Shown: positions 1-8,321 of the stretch, piece by piece
Numbering within the stretch: the stretch's first letter is position 1
How the letters are laid out: the number at the start of each line of letters is the position of its first letter
Position numbers and translations under genes: made by a program
Assembly: GCF_000702445.1 (NCBI RefSeq)
Contig: NZ_JNIF01000003.1
Location: 3,348,001-3,412,000 of the forward strand
Origin: Bryobacter aggregatus MPL3
GTDB taxonomy: Bacteria; Acidobacteriota; Terriglobia; Bryobacterales; Bryobacteraceae
Reading direction: 5' to 3'
DNA: 64,000 bases
The notes under the pieces: generated by a model
What the model was told of the DNA's origin: nothing
What the model saw: the letters and a program-made list of their open reading frames with translations, nothing else
Database searches by the model: none

Positions 1-272
1 TGAACGGTGAACTCCAATGGGGTCCCGGCTGGAAAGCTCTTCCCGTCGAGTTGCGAAGTTCGCAGCACATAGGCGCGCGGTGGATCTGCGAGCCCGCTCG
101 GGCCCTCGCTTCGCCGGGGCGGGGCAAACAGGCGCTCAAACAGCGCATACTGCTTCTCAAAGAGAGTGCGTCCAAACTGGCCTCGAATCAGATTTGCTGC
201 TCCAAAGGCTGGAAAACGAATGTCCCGATGGGTCAACAGGCTCATCCGCGCGACAAAGAACTCAAAGTCCAA
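1..272 (-). CDS. Cas6-like RAMP endoribonuclease family protein, N-terminal part (runs off the window)
   Basis: An open frame runs about 90 codons from a TTG start at 272 to the window edge, beginning 4 nt after the stop of the gspF-like gene, which suggests coupling. The visible residues include RFPAFGAANLIRGQFGR, like the 'L(R/P)xYxGSxLRGxFGxALR' segment near the N-terminus of stand-alone Cas6 (PF10040) proteins, and PPRAYVLRTSQLDGKSFPAG, like the 'PRPFVLxPPxDGRxxFxPGE' segment that follows it. These resemblances are from memory of the family; the catalytic region lies outside the window. An internal ATG at 245 is an alternative start. No CRISPR repeats are seen nearby, so if it is Cas6-like it would be an orphan relative to the type II locus at 28-35 kb, which does not use Cas6. 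Confidence 0.4.
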   Translation of the reverse strand, partial: MDFEFFVARMSLLTHRDIRFPAFGAANLIRGQFGRTLFEKQYALFERLFAPPRRSEGPSGLADPPRAYVLRTSQLDGKSFPAGTPLEFTV

Positions 273-276
273 GGTG

Positions 277-1476
277 TTAGCTCAAGCTATCGGCCAAGCT
301 GAAGATGGGCAGGTACAGCGCGATCAGCACGAAGGCGACAAAGGTACCCATGAAGATCATGATTACCGGTTCGATCAGGCTCAGCACGGCGGCCAGCTTG
401 TTCTGCACATCTTCTTCATAGAACTCGGCGACGCTGCCCAGCATGGTCGGCAATGCGCCGGTCGATTCGCCCACTTCCATCATGTCCACGGCGAGATCCG
501 GAAAAATTCCGGTCTTCTTTAGCGAGTGCGACAGCGGCTGTCCTTCGCGCACCAACTGGCTCGCCTGGGCGAGCGCCTTGCGGATCAACACGCTCGACAC
601 TGATTCGCCCGCTGTGTGAATCGCCTGCAACAGTGGAATGCCGCCCACCAGCAAGGTGCTCAGCACGCGAGCCAGCTGGGCCACCTGGAATTTGGTCCAG
701 ATCTCACCGAAGAGCGGAAAGCGCATGGTGACCAGGTCAATGGTCTCCTGGGCGCGCTCGGTGCGGGACCAGAAATAGATGCCTGCCACCAGCCCCACCA
801 GCCCCAGAAAGCCAAACAGAATGTAGCTGCTGGCCGTCGTGCTCACGGAAACGAGGATCTTCGTGGCCATCGGCAATTCTGCGTTCAGAGAACTGTACAG
901 CTCCGAGAACTTCGGGACGACGAAGGTGATCAGGAAGACGATGAGGGCGAGCACCATCGAGAACAACAGCGCCGGGTAGATCAGCGAGGTGATCAGCTTC
1001 TTGCGTACGCTCAGGGCAAGCTTCTGGTAGTTGATGTAGCGGTCCATCACCTCGGCCAGGCTGCCGGCGCGCTCGCCTGCCATGATCGTTGTGATGTACA
1101 TTGGCGGGAACATCCGCTGGCTCTGGAAGGCTGTGGAAAGCAAGGCGCCGGTCCGCACTTCATCGCGGACTGCTGTCAGCGGACCCCGCAGTTTGTCATC
1201 GGTCAGACGTTCGGCAAGCAGGTCCAGTGCTTTCAGGATCGGCAATCCAGCCTTGATCAGCGTGACAAACTGCTGATTCAGGATCAGGAACTTCTCCATA
1301 TCGACGCCTTTGCCGCGTGCCCCTGGAGCCGCTCCGCCATTCTTTGCCGTCACGGAATACACCAGGAAACCGTCGCGCGTGAAGCGTTCGCGTACCTCGG
1401 CCTCATTCCTTGCCACCGCCGAGATCTGATGCACCTGCCCGCGCGCGTCCGCGTACTTGAGAGTAAATTCCGCCAC
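277..1476 (-). CDS. Type II secretion/type IV pilus inner-membrane platform protein (GspF/PilC family)
   Basis: The protein is the polytopic inner-membrane platform that couples the assembly ATPase to pseudopilin or pilin polymerisation. The 399-aa product starts at a GTG (VAEFTLKYAD), matching the usual 'MAEF-Y' beginning of GspF; the frame is open further upstream to 1722 but that extension is unlike the family. Two T2SF domains are visible, about residues 65-190 and 265-392, each with the motif of the type 'MxxAGExxGxLxxxL' (IMAGERAGSL; MMEVGESTGALPTML). Hydrophobic helices lie near 165-187, 212-238 and 370-392. Length is normal for the family. It is the downstream member of a minus-strand run after the PaaK-like gene; no gspE or pilin gene is in the window. 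Confidence 0.88.
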   Translation of the reverse strand: MAEFTLKYADARGQVHQISAVARNEAEVRERFTRDGFLVYSVTAKNGGAAPGARGKGVDMEKFLILNQQFVTLIKAGLPILKALDLLAERLTDDKLRGPLTAVRDEVRTGALLSTAFQSQRMFPPMYITTIMAGERAGSLAEVMDRYINYQKLALSVRKKLITSLIYPALLFSMVLALIVFLITFVVPKFSELYSSLNAELPMATKILVSVSTTASSYILFGFLGLVGLVAGIYFWSRTERAQETIDLVTMRFPLFGEIWTKFQVAQLARVLSTLLVGGIPLLQAIHTAGESVSSVLIRKALAQASQLVREGQPLSHSLKKTGIFPDLAVDMMEVGESTGALPTMLGSVAEFYEEDVQNKLAAVLSLIEPVIMIFMGTFVAFVLIALYLPIFSLADSLS

Positions 1477-1528
1477 TGCTACCCAGTATGACGATCCGCC
1501 CAGGCCATTCGTGCAGCCGCTTGTGAAA

Positions 1529-2359
1529 CTAGGCCGCTCCCGCAGCCATGGCCATCTCCTCGACGGCTGTTCCCCGCAATAGCAATGCGGAGTCCTCTCC
1601 GCAGATACATTTCCCATGCTGGATCGAGCCCCGCCAGCCGGTCGCCATCCGCAGTACCGGTATGCGCAGCGCCTCCCAACTGGTGACCACCCACTCGCCA
1701 CCGACCTCTTCCAACTCGACACTGGAACGATTCAGATGCATTCCTCGATGGCTCTCACATTCCCAGGCCAACAACTCTCCCTCCAACCCGAGCCACTGCT
1801 CGAACACAGGCACGCCCAGGCAGCGCCAGAGCATGTCGCGCTCCCCGGAGAGCATCCCACCCTCGACGACGCTTCCTAGGGCCACTACCGCCTCCGAGAG
1901 GCAGGGCAGGGAGACCGAGCCGTCCTCGACCAGTGCACACAGCCGCCGGAGCATCGGTGGGGGCGCTGCCAGCATTCCGATCCCGCTCCCGTCCAGGGTG
2001 GGGAGATCCTGATTCCGGATCTCGCGTCCTCCGCGCGGGAGGGCGAGTTTTACGCCGCCCACGGCCAGTTCTTTCGATTCGAGGGGCGCATGAAACTCCG
2101 GCCTGCGGCGATGCTTCTTCGGATTCTCGAACTGTGCCGGCGTATCGAGCACATCGCGTAAGGGCGTGATTCCAACTTCGTGCAGCGTTCCGGCCCCGAG
2201 TAGCGCCGCCGCTCGATGGGGCTTCGAATAATAGGGCGTCCCGAGAGCAGCGTTGACCAGCCTACGGAATTTCTCTTCTGGAGAAAGCGCGGGACTGCTG
2301 CGGGGAGAGAGCCGGCCTGCCCAAACTTGCATTGGCCGCACACGGAGTACAACTCGCAT
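1529..2359 (-). CDS. PaaK/CapK-like (phenylacetate-CoA ligase-related) protein, divergent
   Basis: 276 aa. Not a full adenylate-forming enzyme: it lacks the long AMP-binding core and is about 150 residues shorter than PaaK. The N-terminus (SPEEKFRRLVNAALGTPYYS) resembles the 'ARxTPYYR' start of the PaaK/CapK family, and the C-terminal half carries ECESHRGMHLNRSSVELEEV followed by SWEALRIPVLRMATGWRG, like the 'ECEAHxGLHVNxDxxxVEI...MPLIRYxTGDRG' region of those ligases, ending in a cysteine pair (GKCICG). I infer a degenerate relative that may not be catalytic. It sits between the LuxR regulator and the gspF-like gene on the same strand. Confidence 0.5.
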   Translation of the reverse strand: MRVVLRVRPMQVWAGRLSPRSSPALSPEEKFRRLVNAALGTPYYSKPHRAAALLGAGTLHEVGITPLRDVLDTPAQFENPKKHRRRPEFHAPLESKELAVGGVKLALPRGGREIRNQDLPTLDGSGIGMLAAPPPMLRRLCALVEDGSVSLPCLSEAVVALGSVVEGGMLSGERDMLWRCLGVPVFEQWLGLEGELLAWECESHRGMHLNRSSVELEEVGGEWVVTSWEALRIPVLRMATGWRGSIQHGKCICGEDSALLLRGTAVEEMAMAAGAA

Positions 2360-2395
2360 ACGGAACAGAAGTGGAACGCGCGGGGCGAAACTCTC

Positions 2396-3079
2396 CTAGG
2401 ATATTTCGCCGGGTTGCAGAAAAGTCTGCGGCCGCGTCAGCCCGGTTGCCAGCGCCAGTTGCGTCAGTCCTGCAACATTGTTCAGATTTAACTTTTTCAT
2501 CATCGCCTTGCGATAAGACCGGATGGTCTGCACGCTCAAGTCGAGCATGACGGCGATTTCTTTGCTTGTCTTTCCCTCGGCCACCAACCGCAACACCTGG
2601 ATCTCTCGGGGCGACAAATCGGCCAGTGGCGCCGCTTGTGTGCTCTCGTGTACGGTGCCTTTCTGGATGCGATCGAGCAGGCGGTCTGAGACGCGCGGGC
2701 TCAAATAGGACCCGCCCTGGGCCACGGTCCGCAAGGCCTGCACAAGATCCCCGTCGGAGGCCCGCTTCAAGACAAAGCCGCGTGCGCCGGCCTTCACCGC
2801 ACTGATGACCGAATGCTCATCGTCATACATCGAAAGCATCATCACCCGGGTGTCCGGGTTGTAGCGCAACATCTCGATGGTCGCCTCGATGCCGCTCATG
2901 CCCTGGAGATTGATATCCATCAGCACCACATCGGGCCGCAGCTTGCGTACCATCTGCACTGCATCCACGCCCGAATCCGTCTCGCCCACAACCTCAATGT
3001 CCGAGGCGGCCTTCAAGATCGCCTTGATGCCATCTCGCATGATCTTGTGGTCGTCAACGATTAACACCTTGATTGCCAT
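2396..3079 (-). CDS. NarL/FixJ-type response regulator (REC + LuxR HTH)
   Basis: 227-aa two-component regulator. The start is the ATG of MAIKVLIVDDHKIMRDG; a longer frame exists but this ATG gives the canonical receiver start. Receiver (about 1-120): acidic pair DD near residue 9, phospho-acceptor Asp in VVLMDINLQGMSG, and conserved Lys in FVLKRAS. LuxR-type helix-turn-helix (about 150-215): LSPREIQVLRLVAEGKTSKEIA. The start overlaps by 26 nt the end of the kinase-like gene upstream, so the two are probably co-translated partners. Targets are unknown. Confidence 0.9.
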   Translation of the reverse strand: MAIKVLIVDDHKIMRDGIKAILKAASDIEVVGETDSGVDAVQMVRKLRPDVVLMDINLQGMSGIEATIEMLRYNPDTRVMMLSMYDDEHSVISAVKAGARGFVLKRASDGDLVQALRTVAQGGSYLSPRVSDRLLDRIQKGTVHESTQAAPLADLSPREIQVLRLVAEGKTSKEIAVMLDLSVQTIRSYRKAMMKKLNLNNVAGLTQLALATGLTRPQTFLQPGEIS

Positions 3080-3578
3080 GTTTGATCCTGATTGTATTCG
3101 CTTGCACACCTGGGCTCAGCGTCAGGCCAGCTGCTTCCGCCACTGCCGCTGCATAAGGGGAAATATTGCCATCGGCGTCCACGCTATCCCTGTTTACCGT
3201 CACACGTTTGGGCTGCAAGGCCTCGATAATGCGAAACGCAGCCTGGTTGGCCTTCACGGGCCAGGACGGCGCAACAGAGCCGTATACTTCAAGACTCCTG
3301 CTTGTGCGGGCCATTTGGGACAAACCCGCCAGCAATCCTCTCTTCTCCACCACCGCTCCGCCCAACTCCGCCTGGGCCTGCCGGAAACGCTCGAGCAAAT
3401 CCTCCAGTGTTTCCTGCAAAACCCTGACATCCTCAGCGGCGGCACCCTCTAGAACAGACAATTGCAGTGCTATCGAAGTCAACACCTGCCCCGCGTCGTC
3501 ATGCAACAACTGCGCGAAGCGCCGGGTCAACTCCTCATGCCTTGCCAGCAATTCTTCGAATGCCGCCTGCCTCGGCAT
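3054..3578 (-). CDS. Short HisKA_3-type sensor-kinase-like protein with degenerate ATPase part
   Basis: 174 aa, starting at ATG 3578, 2 nt after the transketolase C-terminal gene stop. The dimerisation/phospho-acceptor helix is well preserved: RRFAQLLHDDAGQVLTSIAL carries the H-box His of NarX/DegS-like kinases. After that only about 110 residues follow; a possible N-box remnant is ANQAAFRIIEAL, but the G1/G2 glycine boxes of the HATPase domain are missing. I infer a pseudokinase or phosphotransfer-type partner of the overlapping LuxR regulator rather than a full autokinase. No transmembrane segment is visible, so it is cytosolic. Confidence 0.65.
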   Translation of the reverse strand: MPRQAAFEELLARHEELTRRFAQLLHDDAGQVLTSIALQLSVLEGAAAEDVRVLQETLEDLLERFRQAQAELGGAVVEKRGLLAGLSQMARTSRSLEVYGSVAPSWPVKANQAAFRIIEALQPKRVTVNRDSVDADGNISPYAAAVAEAAGLTLSPGVQANTIRIKHGNQGVNR

Positions 3579-3580
3579 GC

Positions 3581-4546
3581 TTACTTCTTCTTGCGGGCGA
3601 GTGCCTTCTTGGCTGCGGTGACGATCACAGACGCCGTCATGCCGTACTTCTCGAGTACAGCCTCCGGCGTACCGCTCTCGGCATAATTGGTGAGGCCGAC
3701 AAATTCCATGACACAAGGCGCCGTTTCGACAACCACCTGGGCGACACGGGTTCCAATGCCCGTATCCTTCAGGTGCTCTTCGGCGACAACGATCGCGCCG
3801 CACTCCTCGGCTGCCTTGGTGATGGCTTCGCGGTCGATCGGCTTGATGCTGTACAGATCGATGACGCGGGCAGAAATGCCAATCGCATCCAACTGTTCTG
3901 CCGCCTTGATCGCCTCGGCGACTAACAGACCGTTTGCGAAGATCGCGATGTCCTTGCCGTCGATCAACTGGTGGCTGCCGCCGACATGGAACTTGGTGCC
4001 CGGCTCATAGACAATCGCTGCCTTGGCGCGGCCGGCCCGCACAAAGAAAGGCCCGAAGGTCTCCGCGGCCAGGTGAATGCAGGCTGCCATTGAAACTTCG
4101 TCGGCAGGCGCCAGCACCGTGAATCCGGGAAGGTTGCAGGCGAGGCTCAGATCCTCGATCGACATCTGCGACGGGCCGTCTTCGCCAATCGAAATGCCGC
4201 TATGCGTGCCAACCACTTTCAGGTTCACATTCGGGTAGGCGGCGGTGACGCGCAACTGCTCAAAGCCCTTGTTGATCACAAAAGCAGAGAAGCTGGAGAC
4301 AAACGGAATCTTGCCGGCGGCTGCCAGTCCCGATCCAATGGCCACCATGTTCGCTTCAGCAATGCCGCATTCAATGAAGCGGTCCGGGTGTTCCTTCTGG
4401 AAGAACACCGTGTAGGTGGATTTCGAAAGATCCGCGTCGCAAACGACAACGTTCTTGTTCTTGTTGCCTAATTCTGCCAGCGTACGGCCAAACGCTTCGC
4501 GCGTTGCCGCGCCCAGTTTCAATTCGTACTTCGTCGAGATGGCCAT
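3581..4546 (-). CDS. Transketolase, C-terminal subunit (split enzyme)
   Basis: 321 aa: the pyrimidine-binding and C-terminal domains of a transketolase. Together with the 4547-5368 product it transfers two-carbon units between sugar phosphates in the pentose phosphate pathway. Visible motifs include FIECGIAEANMVAIGSGLA (the Glu that activates thiamine diphosphate) and THSGISIGEDGPSQMSIEDL. The gene starts at 4546, directly after the stop of the N-terminal subunit gene, so translational coupling is likely. Two-gene transketolases are common in archaea and several bacterial phyla; this is not a frameshifted single gene because the C-terminal half has its own ATG. Confidence 0.92.
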   Translation of the reverse strand: MAISTKYELKLGAATREAFGRTLAELGNKNKNVVVCDADLSKSTYTVFFQKEHPDRFIECGIAEANMVAIGSGLAAAGKIPFVSSFSAFVINKGFEQLRVTAAYPNVNLKVVGTHSGISIGEDGPSQMSIEDLSLACNLPGFTVLAPADEVSMAACIHLAAETFGPFFVRAGRAKAAIVYEPGTKFHVGGSHQLIDGKDIAIFANGLLVAEAIKAAEQLDAIGISARVIDLYSIKPIDREAITKAAEECGAIVVAEEHLKDTGIGTRVAQVVVETAPCVMEFVGLTNYAESGTPEAVLEKYGMTASVIVTAAKKALARKKK

Positions 4547-5368
4547 TTAGGCAAGCTCCTTCAATGCGAGTGCGGATTCTTCCTTGGACGGCGCGGTGCC
4601 GTGCCACTTCGGATTGTTTTCCATGAACGAGACGCCCTTGCCCTTGATCGTATTGGCCAGGATGACGGAAGGCACGCCCTTGGCGGATTCCGCCTCGGCA
4701 AAAGCCTTCTGCAGCGCTTCGATGTTGTGGCCGTCGATCTCAATGACGTGCCAGCCAAAGCTCTTCCACTTCTCTACCAGCGGTTCGAGCGGCATGATGT
4801 CCTGCACGAAGCCATCGAGCTGGATCTTGTTCCAGTCGACAATGGCGACCAGGTTGTCTGCCTTGTGGAAGGCCGCAGCCATCGCCGCTTCCCAGATCTG
4901 GCCTTCCTGGATCTCGCCATCGCCCAGCACCACAAAGGTGCGCGACGGGGACTTGTCCAGCTTAGCCGCGATCGCCATGCCCAGGCCGACGCTCAGCGCC
5001 TGGCCGAGAGAGCCGGTGGAGGCTTCAAGCGCCGGAATGAACCGGACGTCGGGGTGGCCCTGGTAAATCGATCCCAGGTGGCGGAAAGTATTCAGCTTGT
5101 CTACGGGCGTATAGCCGCATTGTGCCATCACGGAATACAGCACTGGGCAGGCATGGCCCTTTCCCATCAGGAAGCGGTCGCGCTCCGCCCAACTCGGGTT
5201 CTGCGGGTCGTGTTTCATCACGTCGAAGAAGAGAGTGGTCACAATTTCGGTCGCGGAAAGGCTCCCGCCTGGATGCCCGCTCTTGGCCGCGGTGATCATT
5301 TCGATAATGTGCCGGCGCACAGTTTTCGCGATCGCCGCAAGCTCTGCGGGGTTGCTCGTTTTAGTCAT
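4547..5368 (-). CDS. Transketolase, N-terminal subunit (thiamine-diphosphate-binding half)
   Basis: 273 aa covering the diphosphate-binding domain. The ThDP motif is GDGEIQEGQIWEAAMAAAFH, running on to VDWNKIQLDG, with GHPGGSLSATEI near residue 31 and HPD further on. Partner subunit is encoded immediately downstream with no intergenic base. Length matches the N-terminal subunits of split transketolases. The product is cytosolic. Confidence 0.92.
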   Translation of the reverse strand: MTKTSNPAELAAIAKTVRRHIIEMITAAKSGHPGGSLSATEIVTTLFFDVMKHDPQNPSWAERDRFLMGKGHACPVLYSVMAQCGYTPVDKLNTFRHLGSIYQGHPDVRFIPALEASTGSLGQALSVGLGMAIAAKLDKSPSRTFVVLGDGEIQEGQIWEAAMAAAFHKADNLVAIVDWNKIQLDGFVQDIMPLEPLVEKWKSFGWHVIEIDGHNIEALQKAFAEAESAKGVPSVILANTIKGKGVSFMENNPKWHGTAPSKEESALALKELA

Positions 5369-5395
5369 GAGTTCTTTGTATTTTAGCCGAGTATT

Positions 5396-6517
5396 CTATC
5401 GGAGGCTTGCCATGAATAGGGTGCAGTCGTCAAAAAGCGAGATCCCCGAGTGTTGCTGGATCGCTGCCTCGATCGTAGGCAGCGCTTCTCCGGGCGCCAA
5501 ATGAGAGGTGTCTTCAAAGAGTTGGAGCAATCGTGCTTCCCCAAACTCTTCGCCCCAGGCACTCTGGGCCTCGACGGCCCCATCAGAATACACCAACAGG
5601 CGGTCTCCGCTGTCCAGTTGCACCGTATGGGCTTGTGCCTGCCAGTTGGCAAAGGCGCCCAGCACCATCGCACCCGATTCGAGATAGCGTAATTCGCCGT
5701 TCTTTTTCAACAGCCACGCGGCGGGATGCCCGCAATTGACAAAGTGCAGTTGCCGGCTCTCTTCGTCCAGATCGGCGTAGAAGGCGGTAGCAAAGCTCTC
5801 GGGCGTTGTCGATTCATGAAACTGCGCATTGACGGCGCGCAAGACCGGCTCCGGACCACGCTCGTCCCGATACGCATAGCTGCGGAACAGCGCCTGCAGA
5901 TTCGCCATCAGGAGCGCCGCCGGCACGCCCTTGCCGCTCACATCGGCGACAACGAAGCCAAAATGCCCAGCTCGCTTCTCGAAAAAGTCATAGTAGTCGC
6001 CCGACACCTCACGTGCGGGCAGAAAGCGGCAGGCATAGTCGAGCTTTCTCTCCGCTCTCATGCCCCGAGGCAGCAGACTCTCCTGCACCCGGCGCGCACT
6101 GGCCATCTCACGCTGCGCGGCTGGTTGTGAGCTCACCCACTTGGCGACAATCTGCAACAGCCGGTCATTGCTCCAGGGCTTTTCGACAAAATCGCTGGCC
6201 CCGCGTTGCATCGCGTCCACCGCCAGGCTCACATCGCCCCAGGCCGTCATCGCAATCAGCGCGGCGGGCACGCGCAGCTCTCGCAGACGGGCAATCAATT
6301 CGAGCCCTTCGCCCCCGCTGGTGGTGTCGCGGGTGTAATTCATGTCCAGTAGGATGACGGCGGCGGCTTTCTGAGTGGCAGCCTTCTCCAGCGCCTGGGG
6401 CGAGTCGAAGGTCTCCACCAGGTATCCGTTTGACTTCAAGAGCAGGCGTAGCGCCTCGCGAACCTCCATTTGGTCATCACAGATTAAGATTCGCGGCTGA
6501 GTGGGACCTGGGTTCAT
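5396..6517 (-). CDS. Response regulator with PP2C/SpoIIE (RsbU-like) phosphatase output
   Basis: 373 aa. Receiver domain at about 8-125: ILICDDQMEVREALRLLL, phospho-acceptor Asp in VILLDMNYTRD, and Lys in FVEKPW, closest in style to NtrC receivers. After a linker (about 130-165), a PP2C-type Ser/Thr phosphatase domain follows to the end: REVSGDYYDFF, VADVSGKGVPAALLMANLQA and LLVYSDGAVEAQ hold the metal-binding aspartates. Such proteins dephosphorylate anti-anti-sigma factors in partner-switching stress responses; no anti-sigma gene is in the window, so the target is unknown. It lies 27 bp upstream of the transketolase pair on the same strand. Confidence 0.9.
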   Translation of the reverse strand: MNPGPTQPRILICDDQMEVREALRLLLKSNGYLVETFDSPQALEKAATQKAAAVILLDMNYTRDTTSGGEGLELIARLRELRVPAALIAMTAWGDVSLAVDAMQRGASDFVEKPWSNDRLLQIVAKWVSSQPAAQREMASARRVQESLLPRGMRAERKLDYACRFLPAREVSGDYYDFFEKRAGHFGFVVADVSGKGVPAALLMANLQALFRSYAYRDERGPEPVLRAVNAQFHESTTPESFATAFYADLDEESRQLHFVNCGHPAAWLLKKNGELRYLESGAMVLGAFANWQAQAHTVQLDSGDRLLVYSDGAVEAQSAWGEEFGEARLLQLFEDTSHLAPGEALPTIEAAIQQHSGISLFDDCTLFMASLR

Positions 6518-6699
6518 TCTGAACTACTACTTCCATGAAGACGGAAGCAATTCACTTTCCGATCGATCATTCTGCGAATTCCCCCACGTTTCCCGGTTTT
6601 CCAAGCTGCTGGTCCAATTTGCATTGTCCGCTATTGGGATTCCTTCCCCAGACCCGGACAGGCCCAATTGCTCAGGATAGTCCGCTACGCTATCTCTAG

Positions 6700-7431
6700 A
6701 TGCAAATCCGCGTCCTTTTCTTCGGTCAGCTTAAAGACTTCTCGCAGCTCAGCGAAGACACCGTCCACTTTCCCGAAGGCTCCACGGTCGAAACCGTGTT
6801 TTCTCATTATGTGGCGCGCTTTCCCCGCCTCAGCGGTCTGGCGCAATCGATCGCCCTCGCCCGCAACCAGCAGTTTGCCCAGCCGGGCGACTTCCTTGCC
6901 GATGGCGACGAGATTGCCTTTCTGCCGCCGGTGAGCGGCGGCACGGCCTACACCCAACGCCGGGTGACTCCCGAAGGCCATATCTTTGCGCTCACCAGGA
7001 GTGTGATCGATACAGCAGCCATCGGACGGGAGGTGTTACAAGGCATCGATGGAGCGCTGTGCAGCTTTGAAGGCGTCGTGCGCAACAACACCAAAGGCCG
7101 TCCCACTCGCTATCTCGAATATGAGTGCTATGAAGCGATGGCGATCCGTATGATGGAGCAAATCGGAGTTGAGATTGCGAATGCGCACGCGATTTCCCGC
7201 CTGGCGATGGTCCATCGTCTGGGCCGCATGGAGATTGGCGAAGCGAGCGTGCTGATTGTTGCTGCCGCGCCCCATCGCGGTCCCAGTTTTGAGGCGGCCC
7301 GCGACGGCATCAATCGGTTGAAGAAAACGGTGCCCATTTGGAAGAAGGAATTCTTCGCGGATGGGGAGGTCTGGGTTGATGGCGAATGGGATGAATCGAT
7401 TGTCCCCGCTGGCGCGTCCCAACAGCAATGA
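6700..7431 (+). CDS. MoaD-MoaE fusion, molybdopterin synthase (MoaX-like)
   Basis: 243 aa. Residues 1 to about 85 are a MoaD ubiquitin-like domain (MQIRVLFFGQLKDF... FLPPVSGG), the rest a MoaE catalytic domain (ALCSFEGVVRNNTKGRPT, YECYEAMAIRMM, HRLGRMEIGE, VPIWKKEFF). Molybdopterin synthase converts cyclic pyranopterin monophosphate to molybdopterin using a thiocarboxylate on the C-terminal glycine of MoaD. Here that Gly-Gly is internal, so a cleavage after it, as reported for mycobacterial MoaX, would be needed for normal chemistry. The downstream VWFA gene overlaps the stop by 4 nt (ATGA). Confidence 0.92.
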   Translation: MQIRVLFFGQLKDFSQLSEDTVHFPEGSTVETVFSHYVARFPRLSGLAQSIALARNQQFAQPGDFLADGDEIAFLPPVSGGTAYTQRRVTPEGHIFALTRSVIDTAAIGREVLQGIDGALCSFEGVVRNNTKGRPTRYLEYECYEAMAIRMMEQIGVEIANAHAISRLAMVHRLGRMEIGEASVLIVAAAPHRGPSFEAARDGINRLKKTVPIWKKEFFADGEVWVDGEWDESIVPAGASQQQ

Positions 7432-8318
7432 CCCGCCGATCCCTGCTCGCAGTGCCCCTGGCCCTTGGCGCGCAGGATTCGCCCACCATCCGGGTGGAGG
7501 TCCAACTCATCCGCGTTTTGGCCAACGTCAAGGATCAAAGCAATCAACTGGTGGGCGGGCTCAGCAAAGAAGATTTCGAGATTTTCGATAACGGCGTGCC
7601 CCAACAGATCTCGATCTTTGAACGTTCCACCAACCAGCCGCTCAATGTCGCTGTGCTGCTCGACATCAGCGCAAGCGTCGCCAAGGACTTGCGCTACGAG
7701 ACAGAATCTTCGCTTGGCTTTGCCCGCTCGCTGATCAATGAAGGCAACCCCGACGACATCATCGCGCTGATCACCTTCAATCATGCTGTCGACCTGGTTG
7801 CTGGCTTCACCCGCCGCATCCGCCGTCTCGAGAACGCGATGCGCGACGTCCGCACCGGCTCCGGCACTGCGCTCTATGACGCCGTCTATCTGGCCGGTGA
7901 AGAACTGGAGGGCAGGGAAGGCCGTAAGGTCATGATCTGCGTCACCGATGGAGGCGACACGGCGAGCCGCCTCAAATTCAACGACGCGATGCTGGCCGCG
8001 CAGCGGGCGCAGGCCTCTTTGTATGCGATTCTCGTCACGCCAATCCTGAACAATGCCGGGCGCAACCAGGGCGGCGAGAACGCGCTGCAACTGATGGCCG
8101 AGCGCACCGGCGGCCGCGTGCTCCAGCCCACCACTTACGCAAAGCTTGGCGAGAGTTTCGATGCGATTCTGCGCGACCTCCGCACTCAGTATCTGCTTGC
8201 CTATTACCCGCGGAATCTGTCCCCTACGAAGGATAAGTTCCACCGTCTCGAGGTCCGGATGCGTCCTCCCGGTTTGCGGGTCTCCGCACGCACTGGCTAC
8301 TATGAAGAGACCCTCTAG
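7428..8318 (+). CDS. VWFA-related domain protein (acidobacterial type)
   Basis: 296 aa. A short N-terminal beta region (VQLIRVLANVKDQSNQLV-GLSKEDFEIFDNGVPQQIS) is typical of the acidobacterial 'VWFA-related' family, followed by a von Willebrand A domain with the metal-ion-dependent adhesion site DISAS (VLLDISASVAK) near residue 80 and a threonine/aspartate pair in CVTDGGDT. The N-terminus (LLAVPLALGAQ) looks like a short signal peptide, so the product is probably exported. Function in this family is unknown. The start overlaps moaX by 4 nt and the next gene begins 3 nt after its stop, forming one transcription unit. Confidence 0.85.
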   Translation: MTRRSLLAVPLALGAQDSPTIRVEVQLIRVLANVKDQSNQLVGGLSKEDFEIFDNGVPQQISIFERSTNQPLNVAVLLDISASVAKDLRYETESSLGFARSLINEGNPDDIIALITFNHAVDLVAGFTRRIRRLENAMRDVRTGSGTALYDAVYLAGEELEGREGRKVMICVTDGGDTASRLKFNDAMLAAQRAQASLYAILVTPILNNAGRNQGGENALQLMAERTGGRVLQPTTYAKLGESFDAILRDLRTQYLLAYYPRNLSPTKDKFHRLEVRMRPPGLRVSARTGYYEETL

Positions 8319-8321
8319 CTG

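Noticed and set aside
3581-5368. Frameshifted single transketolase gene
   Set aside because: The downstream half has its own proper start directly after the upstream stop, the normal layout of two-subunit transketolases.
6518-6699. Molybdenum-cofactor riboswitch upstream of moaX
   Set aside because: The leader was inspected but no recognisable Moco-riboswitch sequence or convincing multi-stem structure was seen.
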